Assembly: GCA_021848545.1 (NCBI GenBank)
Contig: JAJZUL010000017.1
Coordinates: 1 to 61,558, forward strand
Direction: 5' to 3'
From: Pseudomonadota bacterium
GTDB taxonomy: Bacteria > Pseudomonadota > Alphaproteobacteria > Rhodospirillales > Magnetospirillaceae
DNA length: 61,558 nt
The notes below the pieces were generated by a model. The model saw nothing but the letters and a program-made list of their open reading frames with translations, had not been told where the DNA came from and searched no databases. Below are positions 1 to 8,462 of this stretch, in pieces; positions within the stretch are counted from its first letter, which is position 1; each line of letters begins with the position of its first letter. Position numbers and translations under genes: made by a program.

Positions 1-99
1 CGAGAACCGCAGCGGAACGTACTTCGTGTACGTGAGCAGCGGAAGCGCAGAAAACCCCCATTTGCAGGCCGCCATGGCGACTTTCGGGTCGGGCTCTAA
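1..99. repeat. Palindromic dispersed repeat, copy A (cut by window edge)
   Basis: Positions 1-80 match 61479-61558 at 75 of 80 bases in direct orientation. Positions 81-99 are the inverted partner (18 of 19 bases) of 61430-61448, the left end of the other copy. The two partial copies therefore rebuild one element of about 148 bp with roughly 19-bp terminal inverted repeats ending TTAGAG/CTCTAA and nested internal palindromes. There is no coding capacity. The right end overlaps the stop codon of the neighbouring dehydrogenase gene. I do not recognise the family. Confidence 0.8.
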
Positions 100-1082
100 A
101 ACATCCCCGCCAACACCCGATCGGGGGGATTGTGGCCGTCGGCGTAGGTCTTGATGTTGATGATGACCTTTTCGCCCATATCGATGCGGCCCTCCAAGGT
201 GGCCGAGCCCAGATGGGGCAGCAGCACCACGTTGTCCAGTTCCAGAAGCTTGGGATTGACCGCCGGTTCGTGTTCGAACACGTCCAGACCGGCACCGGCC
301 AGTTCACCCTTGATCAGCATCCGGGTCAGCGCGTTTTCGTCGACGATCTCACCCCGCGACGTGTTGATCAGATAGGCGTGGGGCCGCATCAGCCGGATGC
401 GGCGCGCCGACAACAGATGAAAAGTGGCCGGCGTGTGCGGGCAATGGATGGTGACCACGTCCATCCGCGCCAGCATCTGGTCGAGGCTTTCCCAATAGGT
501 CGCCTCCAATTCCGTTTCGATGTCGGGGTGCAGGCGTTTGCGATTGTTGTAATGGATCGACATGCCGAACGCCTTGGCCCGGCGGGCCACCGCCTGGCCG
601 ATGCGTCCCATGCCGATGATGCCCAGACGCTTGCCCCAGATGCGGTGCCCCAGCATGAAGGTGGGGCTCCAGCCGTGCCATTCGCCGCCGCGCATCAGCC
701 GTTCGCCCTCGGCCAGCCGACGCGGCACCGCCAGGATCAGGGCCATGGTCATGTCGGCGGTGTCCTCGGTCAGGACATTGGGGGTGTTGGTCACGGCGAT
801 GCCCCGGCGTTTGGTCTCGGCCAGATCGATATGATCGACGCCGGTGCCGAAATTGGCGATCAGCCCCAGATTGGGTCCGGCCTGGGCCAGGATTTCACCA
901 TCCACCCGATCGGTGATGGTGGGCACCAACACGTCGGCCTCGGCCACCGCCGCCATCAATTCGGCCTTGGTCATGGCGTGATCGTCCAGGTTGAGCCTGG
1001 CGTCGAACAGCTCCATCATTCGGGTTTCGATGGGATCGGGAAGCTTACGCGTCACGACCACCAGGGGCTTTTTCTGCGGCAT
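96..1082 (-). CDS. D-2-hydroxyacid dehydrogenase (glyoxylate/hydroxypyruvate reductase type)
   Basis: NAD(P)-dependent D-2-hydroxyacid dehydrogenase of 328 residues, a normal length for the cytoplasmic GyaR/GhrB-like branch, which reduces glyoxylate, hydroxypyruvate or similar 2-oxoacids. The Rossmann motif reads GIIGMGRIGQAVARR. The catalytic Arg (NTSRGEIVDE), Glu (DVFEHEP) and His (LLPHLGSAT) are all present. The ATG at 1082 is chosen over a longer frame because GGAGG lies just upstream and homology begins there. The gene stands alone, divergent from the SH3 gene. Its TAG stop (96-98) lies inside the terminal inverted repeat of the edge repeat. The substrate cannot be fixed from sequence. 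Confidence 0.9.
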   Translation of the reverse strand: MPQKKPLVVVTRKLPDPIETRMMELFDARLNLDDHAMTKAELMAAVAEADVLVPTITDRVDGEILAQAGPNLGLIANFGTGVDHIDLAETKRRGIAVTNTPNVLTEDTADMTMALILAVPRRLAEGERLMRGGEWHGWSPTFMLGHRIWGKRLGIIGMGRIGQAVARRAKAFGMSIHYNNRKRLHPDIETELEATYWESLDQMLARMDVVTIHCPHTPATFHLLSARRIRLMRPHAYLINTSRGEIVDENALTRMLIKGELAGAGLDVFEHEPAVNPKLLELDNVVLLPHLGSATLEGRIDMGEKVIINIKTYADGHNPPDRVLAGMF

Positions 1083-1203
1083 CCGTGTATTCCTCCGAGC
1101 CCCGGACAACCCCGCGCGCCGAGTGAAACCGGAACGGCCGGGCCAGACGGGTTCCGCTCTAGCAAGATGGGGCATGCTTGTCCAGAGACGTATTGTACCG
1201 TTT

Positions 1204-1238
1204 CCGGTAAGTTCCGACCTCCGGTCGGAACTTACCGG
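1204..1238. repeat. Perfect 16-bp inverted repeat, 3-nt loop
   Basis: Arms 1204-1219 and 1223-1238 are exactly complementary around a TCC loop. It lies upstream of both flanking genes, so it is not an ordinary end-of-gene terminator, and no T-run follows on either strand. It could be an operator, a structure in a divergent transcript or a relic of a small mobile repeat. Confidence 0.7.
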
Positions 1239-1279
1239 CCCTCGCCAGGCGCTTGGCCGCAGCCGCAATGATGGGCTGG

Positions 1280-1318
1280 ATACGCGTTCCAGACGTCAAA
1301 ACATCCTGGAACGCGTAT
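1280..1318. promoter_or_regulatory. 13-bp dyad (ATACGCGTTCCAG / CTGGAACGCGTAT)
   Basis: Arms 1280-1292 and 1306-1318 are perfectly complementary around a 13-nt spacer. It sits about 30 bp upstream of the putative -35 of the SH3 gene. A protein-binding dyad is plausible, but no regulator can be named. Confidence 0.45.
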
Positions 1319-1345
1319 AAGCCGGCATACCCGGAAGGCGCCACC

Positions 1346-1376
1346 TTGACCCCTCCCCGTGGCGCTCGCCTATAAT
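1346..1376 (+). promoter_or_regulatory. Sigma70-like promoter for the SH3 gene
   Basis: TTGACC at 1346-1351 and a consensus TATAAT at 1371-1376 are separated by 19 bp, longer than ideal. The expected start near 1383 would give a leader of about 35 nt before the ATG at 1417. Confidence 0.5.
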
Positions 1377-1416
1377 GCGCCGCGGATGCGCGCTTGCCTG
1401 CGGGACGATCACACGA

Positions 1417-1932
1417 ATGAAACGGCGGTTTTTGGGTTTTCTGCTGGGAATGGCCTGCCTTGCGCTCCTTATTCCGGCCGGAGCGGCGTGGGGATTCACC
1501 ATCGGCCAAACCACCGGCCTGCCTTTGCCGCGCTTCGTGTCGCTACGCGCCGACGAAGTCAATCTGCGCACCGGTCCCGGCCTGCGCTTTCCCATCGAAT
1601 GGGTCTATACCCGCAAGAATCTACCGGTGGAGATCATCGCCGAATACAACGTCTGGCGAAAGGTCCGCGACTGGCAGGGCACCGAAGGCTGGGTTTATGA
1701 AAGCATGCTGTCCAGCCGGCGCATGATGGTGGTCATGGACAAGCCGCGCAAATTGCTGGCCTCCGACAACGGCCACGCCCGAACGGTGGCGATCATCGAT
1801 CCGGGGGTGATCGGCCGGCTGGTGCACTGCCCGGGCGGCGACCCCTATTGCCAGGTCGATATCGACGGAATCCAGGGCTGGCTGCCCCGCGGCCAGATCT
1901 GGGGCGTCCTGCCGGGCGAACGGGTCGGATAA
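1417..1932 (+). CDS. Secreted bacterial SH3-domain protein
   Basis: 171-residue protein with a typical Sec signal (MKRRFLGFLLGMACLALL...), predicted to be periplasmic. The mature part carries an SH3b-like domain around residues 40-100 (LRADEVNLRTGPGLRFPIEW..., then ...GTEGWVYESML). This is the signature of DUF1058/SH3_4 proteins, thought to bind the cell wall. A second, weaker SH3-like segment follows (residues about 115-165, ending in GWLPRGQIWGV). The ATG at 1417 is preferred over one 42 nt upstream because it puts the signal peptide at the N-terminus and matches the promoter. No enzyme domain is present, and its partner is unknown. Confidence 0.8.
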   Translation: MKRRFLGFLLGMACLALLIPAGAAWGFTIGQTTGLPLPRFVSLRADEVNLRTGPGLRFPIEWVYTRKNLPVEIIAEYNVWRKVRDWQGTEGWVYESMLSSRRMMVVMDKPRKLLASDNGHARTVAIIDPGVIGRLVHCPGGDPYCQVDIDGIQGWLPRGQIWGVLPGERVG

Positions 1933-1934
1933 TC

Positions 1935-1959
1935 AAAAAGCATCAGCGCGGGGCTTTTT
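1935..1959. terminator. Possible bidirectional terminator
   Basis: AAAAAGC (1935-1941) and GCTTTTT (1953-1959) form an inverted repeat in the 40-bp gap between the convergent SH3 and PAP2 genes. T-tracts arise on both strands, but the GC part of the stem is short. Confidence 0.4.
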
Positions 1960-1972
1960 CACCAGCGCCCGA

Positions 1973-2743
1973 TCACGGTCCCAGATGCACGCCGCGCCTG
2001 GCCAGAATCCGGGCCAGCAGAACGGTTCCCACATAACCCAGCCACGATCCCGCCACCACGTCGCTGAGATAATGGACGGTGATGAACACCCGGCTTGCCG
2101 CCACCAGAACGGCGACGGCCAACCACGCCAGATCATAGCGCGGCGCCAGGATCACCAGAGCCGACATCGCCGCCCAGATCGCCTGGCTGTGCCCCGAGGG
2201 GAAGGAATTCATCGCCCAATGGAAATTGAAGGGATGGAATCCGTACAGGCCCTTCTGGAACAGAAGCCGCGGCCGATAACGGCCGATGCAGAATTTGAGG
2301 ATGAGCTCGACGATCCCCGAGCTGGCCATGGAGAGGGTCAGAAAGCCCGTTTTCCACGCCTTTCGCCGCCAGCGCGCGGCGCCGTCCGGATGGATCGTGC
2401 CCTGGGATTCGAGCCAGAAGAACAGGGTCAGCAGCGCGGCCGGCACCAGATAGAACCCGGCGCGGCCAAGATTGGTCACGGTCTGGAAGAAGCCGTTCCA
2501 ATCGCCCGTCACCCCGCTTTTCAACAGCAGGGCCAGGGGCCGGTCGATGAAAGCCATCGAGAACAGGCTGAACGCCACCACGTAAGCGGTGCCCCAGGAC
2601 AAGGGAAACCGGCGGGTGCGCGCGACCTGGGCGCCCCATTGACGGGCCGTCACCCGCCGCACCGGCGCCAGCCCCGACCAGATCGCGGCCAGCCGCAACC
2701 CGGTCTCTTCCGCCCATAGCCGGAAACGGTCGAGCCGGCTCAC
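1973..2743 (-). CDS. PAP2-family membrane phosphatase
   Basis: Type-2 phosphatidic acid phosphatase-like integral membrane protein of 256 residues. The three PAP2 motifs are visible: KFCIGRYRPR (KX6RP), PSGHSQ, and SRVFITVHYLSD (SRX5HX3D). Such enzymes dephosphorylate lipid phosphates such as undecaprenyl diphosphate, phosphatidate or lipid A phosphates on the outer face of the inner membrane. The GTG start overlaps the stop of the upstream glycosyltransferase by four bases (GTGA), so the two are translationally coupled and likely act on the same lipid-linked substrate. The exact substrate cannot be told. Confidence 0.88.
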   Translation of the reverse strand: MSRLDRFRLWAEETGLRLAAIWSGLAPVRRVTARQWGAQVARTRRFPLSWGTAYVVAFSLFSMAFIDRPLALLLKSGVTGDWNGFFQTVTNLGRAGFYLVPAALLTLFFWLESQGTIHPDGAARWRRKAWKTGFLTLSMASSGIVELILKFCIGRYRPRLLFQKGLYGFHPFNFHWAMNSFPSGHSQAIWAAMSALVILAPRYDLAWLAVAVLVAASRVFITVHYLSDVVAGSWLGYVGTVLLARILARRGVHLGP

Positions 2744-4452
2744 GACGGGGTCCGCCCGTACAGGGTCAGCAGCACCGGTCGCCCGTTGGAATAATCGAAT
2801 CCCTTGATTTTCCCCAGGGGCCGCACCGTCAGCCTGCTTCTGTGGATGCCCGCCATGAAACTCTTGGTATCGGGGGCGTTGATTGCGGCCACCCGGTGGG
2901 GATGGGCGGCAAGATAGGCCGCCGCCCCCCCGCCGCCGGTCAAAAGCGTGCGGGTCCCCAGCATCACCACAACGCTGGGCTCGCTATAGCCCGCCACCGC
3001 CACCGGCCGGGTCACCCCCAGATCCTTGACCTCGCGCGCCAGCGAACGGGCGACCCAAAGCTGGTCGAGCCGGGGCATGACCTGGGAGAACACGCCCGGA
3101 TAGGTGGCCGCCGCGGTCAAGGTCAGCGCCACGGTCGCCACGATCGGCCGCCCGGTCATGGCCAGAACCATGGGCAGCAGGGTGGCGAGCACGATTCCCA
3201 CCGCCACCGGCACCAGCGCCGGATCGAAGCCGTGGCCGAAACGGATGGGCAGCGCGATCACCGCCGCCGCCAGGAACAGGCCGACGATCGTCCACACGCC
3301 GTAGAAGACACGCGCCCCCCGGCGCCGGAACACCTCGGCGCCTTCGGCCACCAGCGCCCCGGCCATCAGGGCGATGGCGGGGTAAAGCGGCAGCACGTAA
3401 TGGGGCAGTTTGGTCGGCACCAGTTCGAACATGATCCAACTGGGCACCGCCCAGGCCAGCAGAAAGCGGAACGCCAGACGGTGACGCTGCGACCACACCC
3501 GGGTCATGGCCGGCCAGATCAGCAGCGAGCCCGGCCAGAAGGTGGCCAGACTGAGCAGAAGGTAATAGCCCGGCCATCCGCCGTGGGAATCCTGGACGCC
3601 GATAATTTTGGGCAACAGGTCGCTCTTGATGGCGTCGCCGACGAAAGCGCCGTCCGTGACCTGCGAGATCGCCACGAACCAGGGCCCGGCCACCGCCGCG
3701 GTGACCAGAAGGCCCAGCACAGGCCGCATCGGCCGGAACCAGCGCAACGACCGGTCGGCGCGCCACAGGGCGAGAATGGTCAGCAGGCTGACCGCCGGCA
3801 CGATCGGCCCCTTGATCAGGATCGCCGCCCCCTGGGCCAGCCAGAACAGCAGCGCGGAGCCGATGCCGGGATTGCCGCCGGTCTTGAGACCCGGCCCCGT
3901 CTCATTGCCCCGATCCCCGGCATTGCCGGCCAGATAGAATCGCCCCAGCATTCCCTGGGCCAGAACCGCGCTGGCCAACAGCAAGGCGTCGGTCTTGGCC
4001 TGATGGGCCTCGGAAACCAGGATGACGCACCCGCCCAGCATGATCGCCGCCAGAAAGGCGGCGCGACGCCCCACCATCGATCGGCCGAAGGCGAAGGTCA
4101 TCAGCGTGGCCGCCCAGGCCGCCAGCGCGCCCGGCAGGCGGTACGGCCACATGGCATGGGAGTCGGGCGACGAAAACAGGGACACCGACGCCGCCTGGAG
4201 CCAATAGGCGCCGGCGGGCTTCTTGGCCCGCATATGGTGCTGGAAGCGGATGCGGATGAAATCGTCGGTCTGCAACATCTGGCGGGTGGCCTGGACGAAC
4301 CGGGATTCATCCCGGTCGAGCGGCGGCACCGACGACATTCCCGGCGCGTACAGGATCAGGCACAGAAGCGACAGCAACAGATAGGGGCGCAGGCCGAAAG
4401 TCAACTTGTCCAAGATCGTTTCCCGCGAATATGCCGGCCGAATACCGAACAC
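2740..4452 (-). CDS. GT39/ArnT-like membrane glycosyltransferase
   Basis: Polytopic glycosyltransferase of about 570 residues with the luminal-loop acidic motif PPLDRDESRF expected for the GT-C (GT39/ArnT/PMT) fold, followed by about a dozen hydrophobic segments. Relatives move a sugar from an undecaprenyl or other polyprenyl phosphate onto lipid A or other envelope acceptors in the periplasm. The start is uncertain: the GTG at 4452 gives the longest form, and an in-frame TTG about 36 nt inside has a plausible GGGAA upstream. It lies 29 nt after plsC and is coupled to the PAP2 gene. Whether the donor is aminoarabinose, galacturonate or another sugar is unknown. Confidence 0.8.
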   Translation of the reverse strand: MFGIRPAYSRETILDKLTFGLRPYLLLSLLCLILYAPGMSSVPPLDRDESRFVQATRQMLQTDDFIRIRFQHHMRAKKPAGAYWLQAASVSLFSSPDSHAMWPYRLPGALAAWAATLMTFAFGRSMVGRRAAFLAAIMLGGCVILVSEAHQAKTDALLLASAVLAQGMLGRFYLAGNAGDRGNETGPGLKTGGNPGIGSALLFWLAQGAAILIKGPIVPAVSLLTILALWRADRSLRWFRPMRPVLGLLVTAAVAGPWFVAISQVTDGAFVGDAIKSDLLPKIIGVQDSHGGWPGYYLLLSLATFWPGSLLIWPAMTRVWSQRHRLAFRFLLAWAVPSWIMFELVPTKLPHYVLPLYPAIALMAGALVAEGAEVFRRRGARVFYGVWTIVGLFLAAAVIALPIRFGHGFDPALVPVAVGIVLATLLPMVLAMTGRPIVATVALTLTAAATYPGVFSQVMPRLDQLWVARSLAREVKDLGVTRPVAVAGYSEPSVVVMLGTRTLLTGGGGAAAYLAAHPHRVAAINAPDTKSFMAGIHRSRLTVRPLGKIKGFDYSNGRPVLLTLYGRTPS

Positions 4453-4481
4453 CCGCTATACACCATGAAGAAAGCCTCGGA

Positions 4482-5213
4482 TCAAGGACGGGAGACGTCC
4501 TTTTTCCCCTCGGCCACCAGGCGGTCGGTGGCGGCCTCGATTTGGGTTTCCAACTCGGCCATGAAGCGCTTGCGATTAAGGCCGGGGGCGATGGGCGGCA
4601 ATATTTCGATGATCACCCGCCCCGCCCGTTTGACGAAGCTCCGCCGACCCCAATACAGGCCGGAATTGAGCGCGATCGGCACCACCGGCAGATCGAGGCC
4701 CCCGTACAGCATGGCGATGCCGGTATGATAGGGCCGGCGCTCGCCCGGCGGCGTGCGCGTGCCTTCGGGAAACACGATGATGCTCCGCCCCGCGGCCGCC
4801 GCCTGGCCGGCGCCGCGCAGCATCGCCTTCAAAGCCGCCGCCCCGGCGCCGCGATCGATGGCGATCACGCCGGTCTTGGCCAGATACCAGCCGAAAAAGG
4901 GAATCCATTGCAATTCCCGTTTCAGCACGAAGGCCGGGTCGGGAATCACCAGGGGCAGGGCGAAGGTTTCGAACGCCGATTGGTGCTTGGCCGCCACCAG
5001 GGCCGGACCGGCCGGCAGATTTTCGGCCCCGCGCACCTCGTAGGACAGCCCCACGGTCATCCGCATGATCGCCATCACGCCCCTGAGCCAGAACCGCGCC
5101 AAGGGCGGCATGACCCGGCGCGGCAGGACCAGGGCCGGCAGATAAAGCAGGGCCAGCGCCAAAGTCCAAAGCTGGAAGGCCAGGGCGTAGAGAAGGGAAG
5201 CTACGACGATCAC
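4482..5213 (-). CDS. plsC: 1-acyl-sn-glycerol-3-phosphate acyltransferase (PlsC family)
   Basis: 243-residue member of the PlsC/LPLAT family, which acylates lysophosphatidic acid to phosphatidic acid at the inner membrane. An N-terminal hydrophobic segment is followed by a variant catalytic box (AAKHQSAFET, fitting HX4[DE]) and the glycerophosphate-binding FPEGTRT motif around residues 150-160. It starts with GTG, 31 nt after ydcF, in the ftsEX-led operon. Proteobacteria often carry several PlsC paralogues, so this may be the main enzyme or one with a specialised role; the symbol is by family only. Confidence 0.85.
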   Translation of the reverse strand: MIVVASLLYALAFQLWTLALALLYLPALVLPRRVMPPLARFWLRGVMAIMRMTVGLSYEVRGAENLPAGPALVAAKHQSAFETFALPLVIPDPAFVLKRELQWIPFFGWYLAKTGVIAIDRGAGAAALKAMLRGAGQAAAAGRSIIVFPEGTRTPPGERRPYHTGIAMLYGGLDLPVVPIALNSGLYWGRRSFVKRAGRVIIEILPPIAPGLNRKRFMAELETQIEAATDRLVAEGKKDVSRP

Positions 5214-5244
5214 GGCGGAACGGCCTTGGGACTGGTGGGCGGCC

Positions 5245-5844
5245 CTAAATCAGGGACAGCCCGTGACGGAGAATGGCGGCAAGGTACTTTGAATATTCCG
5301 AGACGAAAAGCGCCGCCGTTCCCGGCCACATCCACCAATGCCTGATCTTCACGGCGGGGGGGAACACCGGATTGGGAATGATGCGGATGCCGGGCATCGC
5401 GGTATGGAACTCCCACAGGCTGCGCGGCATGTGATAGGCGGCGGTGACCAGACGCAGCGAATGGATATCCCGGCCGAAAATCCAGGCGGCGGTCTCGGCC
5501 GCGTTGCCGCGGGTATCGTCGGCCGAATGGCCGAGCACCACTTCGTCGGCCAATCCCCGGCCCGCGGCATGGGCGAGGCGTAGGATTTCGGCCTTGTCCA
5601 CCCCGCGATGAACGCCGGAAATGAACAGACGCCTGGACAAGCCCTTCTCCAACAGCGTCATGCCCGTCGCCAGCCGCTCGCTGCCGCCGGTCAAGACCAC
5701 GATGGCGTCGGTATGGGTGGTGGTGTTCACCACCCGCTCGGGCACCATGCTGGCGAACCAGAGCAGCCCGATGACCCACAGGACGATGACGGTACAGCCC
5801 CCCGCCGTCAGCCAGGTCACGCGATTCCAGGGCCGGGCGGTCAC
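5245..5844 (-). CDS. YdcF/SanA-family envelope protein (DUF218)
   Basis: 199-residue protein with one N-terminal membrane anchor (about residues 12-32) and a periplasmic DUF218 domain beginning DAIVVLTGGSERL, the nucleotide-binding-like loop typical of YdcF/ElyC/SanA proteins. Members are linked to envelope integrity and peptidoglycan precursor metabolism, but no reaction is settled. The ATG overlaps the ftsX stop (ATGA, 5841-5844). Location directly after ftsX is common in Alphaproteobacteria and suggests a cell-wall role. Confidence 0.82.
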   Translation of the reverse strand: MTARPWNRVTWLTAGGCTVIVLWVIGLLWFASMVPERVVNTTTHTDAIVVLTGGSERLATGMTLLEKGLSRRLFISGVHRGVDKAEILRLAHAAGRGLADEVVLGHSADDTRGNAAETAAWIFGRDIHSLRLVTAAYHMPRSLWEFHTAMPGIRIIPNPVFPPAVKIRHWWMWPGTAALFVSEYSKYLAAILRHGLSLI

Positions 5845-6728
5845 GGCAGACGCGCCAGGGTGCCGCGGACGGTGGCGCGCGCCGCGATCATCGCCAGCAG
5901 GGCGGCCGCAACCGGCAGCAGCGCCACCGCCAGATAGCCGATGAGCGGAAGCGTCAGCCGGGGGATGAATCCCCCCTGGGCGCCGTGAGCCAGCCAGGCG
6001 ATGACCGACATGGCCGGCACCGTCAGGGCCAGACCGATCAAACCACCGCCGAAGCCCAAAGAAAAAGCGCGGTCGGCGAACTGGCGGGCGATGTAGTCAT
6101 CCGTGGCGCCGACCAGATGCAGTACTTCGATGACATCGCCATGCACGGCGAGATTGCTGCGGGTGGCGTAAACCACGGTGGACGCGGTCACCATTCCCAC
6201 CAGAACGACGATGCCCAGGGCCAGCGCCTCCAGACTGCGCGATACGGTGATCAGACGGGCCAGCCACCGACGGTGGTCGTCGAGGGTGGCGCCGGGCACC
6301 GATTGCTTCAGGCTGATGCCGACCCGAACCAGATCGCCGACCGCGTCGGGATTGATGGTGACGTCGATCAGACGGGGCAACGGCAGGTCGCGGATCACCG
6401 TGCTCGACCCCAGCCAGGGGGTGAGCAGCGCCACCATCTTGTCCCGGCTCATCGGCTTGACCGAAACCACCCCCGGAACCCCGCGCATGAAGGCGACCGC
6501 CTGCTGGACGCGGCGGTCGGTACCGGCCTTGTCGCCGGCCGGCACCACCTGCACGGTCACGGTCCCCGAAACATCGCGATTCCAGGATTCCACCACGCCG
6601 TTCAGGACGAAGACGGCCACCAGCGACACCGCCGCCAGAAACACCATCAGCGCCACCAGCCAGGGCAGATAGCGGCTGGTGACGTCGCCTTTCAGGGGAA
6701 GATCGGAACGGCCGCCAAACATGGTCAC
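5841..6728 (-). CDS. ftsX: Cell-division ABC permease FtsX
   Basis: About 295 residues: a cytoplasmic N-terminus, one membrane segment, a periplasmic domain of about 110 residues, and three C-terminal membrane segments, the standard FtsX layout. With FtsE it forms the divisome complex that controls periplasmic wall hydrolases. The start is not certain. The frame opens with two consecutive GTG codons (6731, 6728) and an ATG at 6722. The GTG at 6728 overlaps the ftsE stop as GTGA and is used here. It is also coupled to ydcF downstream. Confidence 0.9.
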   Translation of the reverse strand: MTMFGGRSDLPLKGDVTSRYLPWLVALMVFLAAVSLVAVFVLNGVVESWNRDVSGTVTVQVVPAGDKAGTDRRVQQAVAFMRGVPGVVSVKPMSRDKMVALLTPWLGSSTVIRDLPLPRLIDVTINPDAVGDLVRVGISLKQSVPGATLDDHRRWLARLITVSRSLEALALGIVVLVGMVTASTVVYATRSNLAVHGDVIEVLHLVGATDDYIARQFADRAFSLGFGGGLIGLALTVPAMSVIAWLAHGAQGGFIPRLTLPLIGYLAVALLPVAAALLAMIAARATVRGTLARLP

Positions 6729-7414
6729 CACACTTTCTGAACCAGGCCGTTTTCAAGATGCAACCGGGGATAATGGGTGAACCGCTCCACCAGCGTCTCG
6801 TTATGGGTGGCCACCAGCACCGTCGCGCCCAGCCGGTTCAATTCCTCGAAAAGATACAAAAGGCGCATGCCGATCTGGTCGTCGACGTTGCCCGTGGGTT
6901 CGTCCGCCAGCAACAGATCGGGGCGGCCGACCACCGCCCGGGCGATGGCCACCCGCTGCTTCTGCCCCCCCGACAGGGTCGGCGGACGGGCGCGCAGATG
7001 ATCGGCAAGCCCGACCCAACTGAGAAGTTCGGGAACATGCTTGCGAATTTCCGATTCCTTGACCCCCCGCACCCTGAGAGGCAACGCCACGTTGTCCAGG
7101 GCCGACAGATGGTCGAGCAGGCGAAAATCCTGGAAGACCACGCCGATGCGGCGGCGCAGCGCCGGCAAATCGGCGCGCCGGGTCTGGGCAGTGTCATGAT
7201 TGAACAGCATGACCCGCCCGCGAGTCGGCCGCAGCCCCAGAAACATCATGCGGAGCAACGACGATTTGCCCGCCCCGGATGCTCCGGTCAGGAAATGAAA
7301 CGATCCGGTAGGCAAGGCCATATGGACATCCTGCAACACTTCAGGTCCAGGGCCATAGCGCAGGCCGATGCCTTCCAGACGTACGATATCTTCAGCTTTT
7401 GTCCGCTGGCGCAC
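6725..7414 (-). CDS. ftsE: Cell-division ATP-binding protein FtsE
   Basis: 229-residue ABC ATPase with Walker A GASGAGKSS, Q-loop VFQDFRLL, signature LSGGQKQRVAIARA, Walker B LLLADEPTGNVD and the switch His in ATHNE. The FtsE-specific context is the coupled ftsX gene. The GTG at 7414 is chosen because GGGAGG precedes it at good spacing; a longer open frame upstream lacks family similarity and would run into the divergent promoter region. It is the first gene of a six-gene minus-strand operon, ftsE-ftsX-ydcF-plsC-GT39-PAP2. Confidence 0.93.
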   Translation of the reverse strand: MRQRTKAEDIVRLEGIGLRYGPGPEVLQDVHMALPTGSFHFLTGASGAGKSSLLRMMFLGLRPTRGRVMLFNHDTAQTRRADLPALRRRIGVVFQDFRLLDHLSALDNVALPLRVRGVKESEIRKHVPELLSWVGLADHLRARPPTLSGGQKQRVAIARAVVGRPDLLLADEPTGNVDDQIGMRLLYLFEELNRLGATVLVATHNETLVERFTHYPRLHLENGLVQKVW

Positions 7415-7526
7415 GGCCGCACCTCCCGACGGGGGCGAAGGATGCCATGGTGGCGCGGCCCCCGTCCAGCGCGCTTGTGTTGCCCCCGCTATCAGCCTAT
7501 AACCTTTGTCATCACAGGCAGATAGC

Positions 7527-8450
7527 GTGCCGATGCTGATCAGCTGTCCCGAATGCGCGACGACCTTCTCCGTACCCGATGGTGCCATTGGCGCCAAGGG
7601 GCGGACTTTGAAATGCGCGAAATGCGGCCATAAATGGCACTACTCGCCGGAAACGGGCGGCAGCTTCGGCTTGAGCGAATCCTCGCTGCCCCCACCCCCG
7701 GAACATCCCCCGGTCCCTGATTTCGGCGCCGATGTCGGCGGGCATGATTTCGACCGGGGACCGTCATACGGCGGCGACCAGGCGGTCGCGGAATACGCAT
7801 CCGCCGATCACGATCCGAACGATTTCGACGGCGCGCCGGCGGCCGCGGCGCGCGCGGCGGCGGCCTTCGATTTGAGCGGGGATCTGGACGAGGCCGACGA
7901 CGGTCACGGCGTCGGCGACATGCGGACGACCCGCTCCCATGAACCGATCCCGAAGATGTTTTCCGGTCCGACCACCACCCGCCGCAAAAGCGGGACCGCC
8001 GGCCTGTGGCTGCTGGTGGTCCTGATCCTGCTGGCGGGCGCCGGTGGCGCGGCCTATTACATGCAGGACAAGGTGGTGGCCCTGTGGCCGCCGGCGGAAA
8101 CCATTTTCACCCGATTGGGCGTGCGGACGTTGAAACCGGGCGCCGCCCTGCAATTGCGCCAGGCGGGCGTGCCGGAACGGGTGGTGGTGGATAATGTCGA
8201 CGTTCTGCTGGTGCGCGGCGTGATCGCCAACCCCACCGCCAAACCGCAACCGGTGCCGCCGATGAGCCTGGAATTGCTCAACAAGGCTAAAAAGGTGGTC
8301 CAGAAAAAGGTCGAACTGCCGCCGGTCGCCACCTTGGCCCCGGGCGGAAGCGCCGGTTTCAAGATCGAGCTGAAACACCCCGATCCCGATGCCGAAAGCA
8401 TCCAGCTGACCTTCATCGATCCCAGCAAGCTTCCCAAAGCGGGCCAGTAA
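7527..8450 (+). CDS. Zinc-ribbon/single-TM protein (MJ0042 motif + DUF3426)
   Basis: About 307 residues. The N-terminus carries an MJ0042-type zinc ribbon (CPEC...CAKCGHKW), followed by a Pro/Gly/Asp-rich low-complexity linker, a transmembrane segment near residues 155-175 (LWLLVVLILLAGAGGAAY), and a C-terminal DUF3426 beta domain. Such proteins are common in Alphaproteobacteria next to ftsE. Their function is unknown, though a zinc- or redox-responsive membrane role has been supposed. The GTG at 7527 has an AGG at fair distance; an ATG six bases later is the alternative. It is divergent from ftsE with about 110 bp between. Confidence 0.8.
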   Translation: MPMLISCPECATTFSVPDGAIGAKGRTLKCAKCGHKWHYSPETGGSFGLSESSLPPPPEHPPVPDFGADVGGHDFDRGPSYGGDQAVAEYASADHDPNDFDGAPAAAARAAAAFDLSGDLDEADDGHGVGDMRTTRSHEPIPKMFSGPTTTRRKSGTAGLWLLVVLILLAGAGGAAYYMQDKVVALWPPAETIFTRLGVRTLKPGAALQLRQAGVPERVVVDNVDVLLVRGVIANPTAKPQPVPPMSLELLNKAKKVVQKKVELPPVATLAPGGSAGFKIELKHPDPDAESIQLTFIDPSKLPKAGQ

Positions 8451-8462
8451 GACCAAATCCCG

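Larger units (their letters stand above)
1083..1416. other. Divergent intergenic region with two inverted repeats
   Basis: This 334-bp region separates the divergent dehydrogenase and SH3 genes. No open frame looks coding. It holds the dehydrogenase ribosome-binding site near 1090, two strong inverted repeats (1204-1238 and 1280-1318) and a promoter-like sequence before the SH3 gene. Confidence 0.6.
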
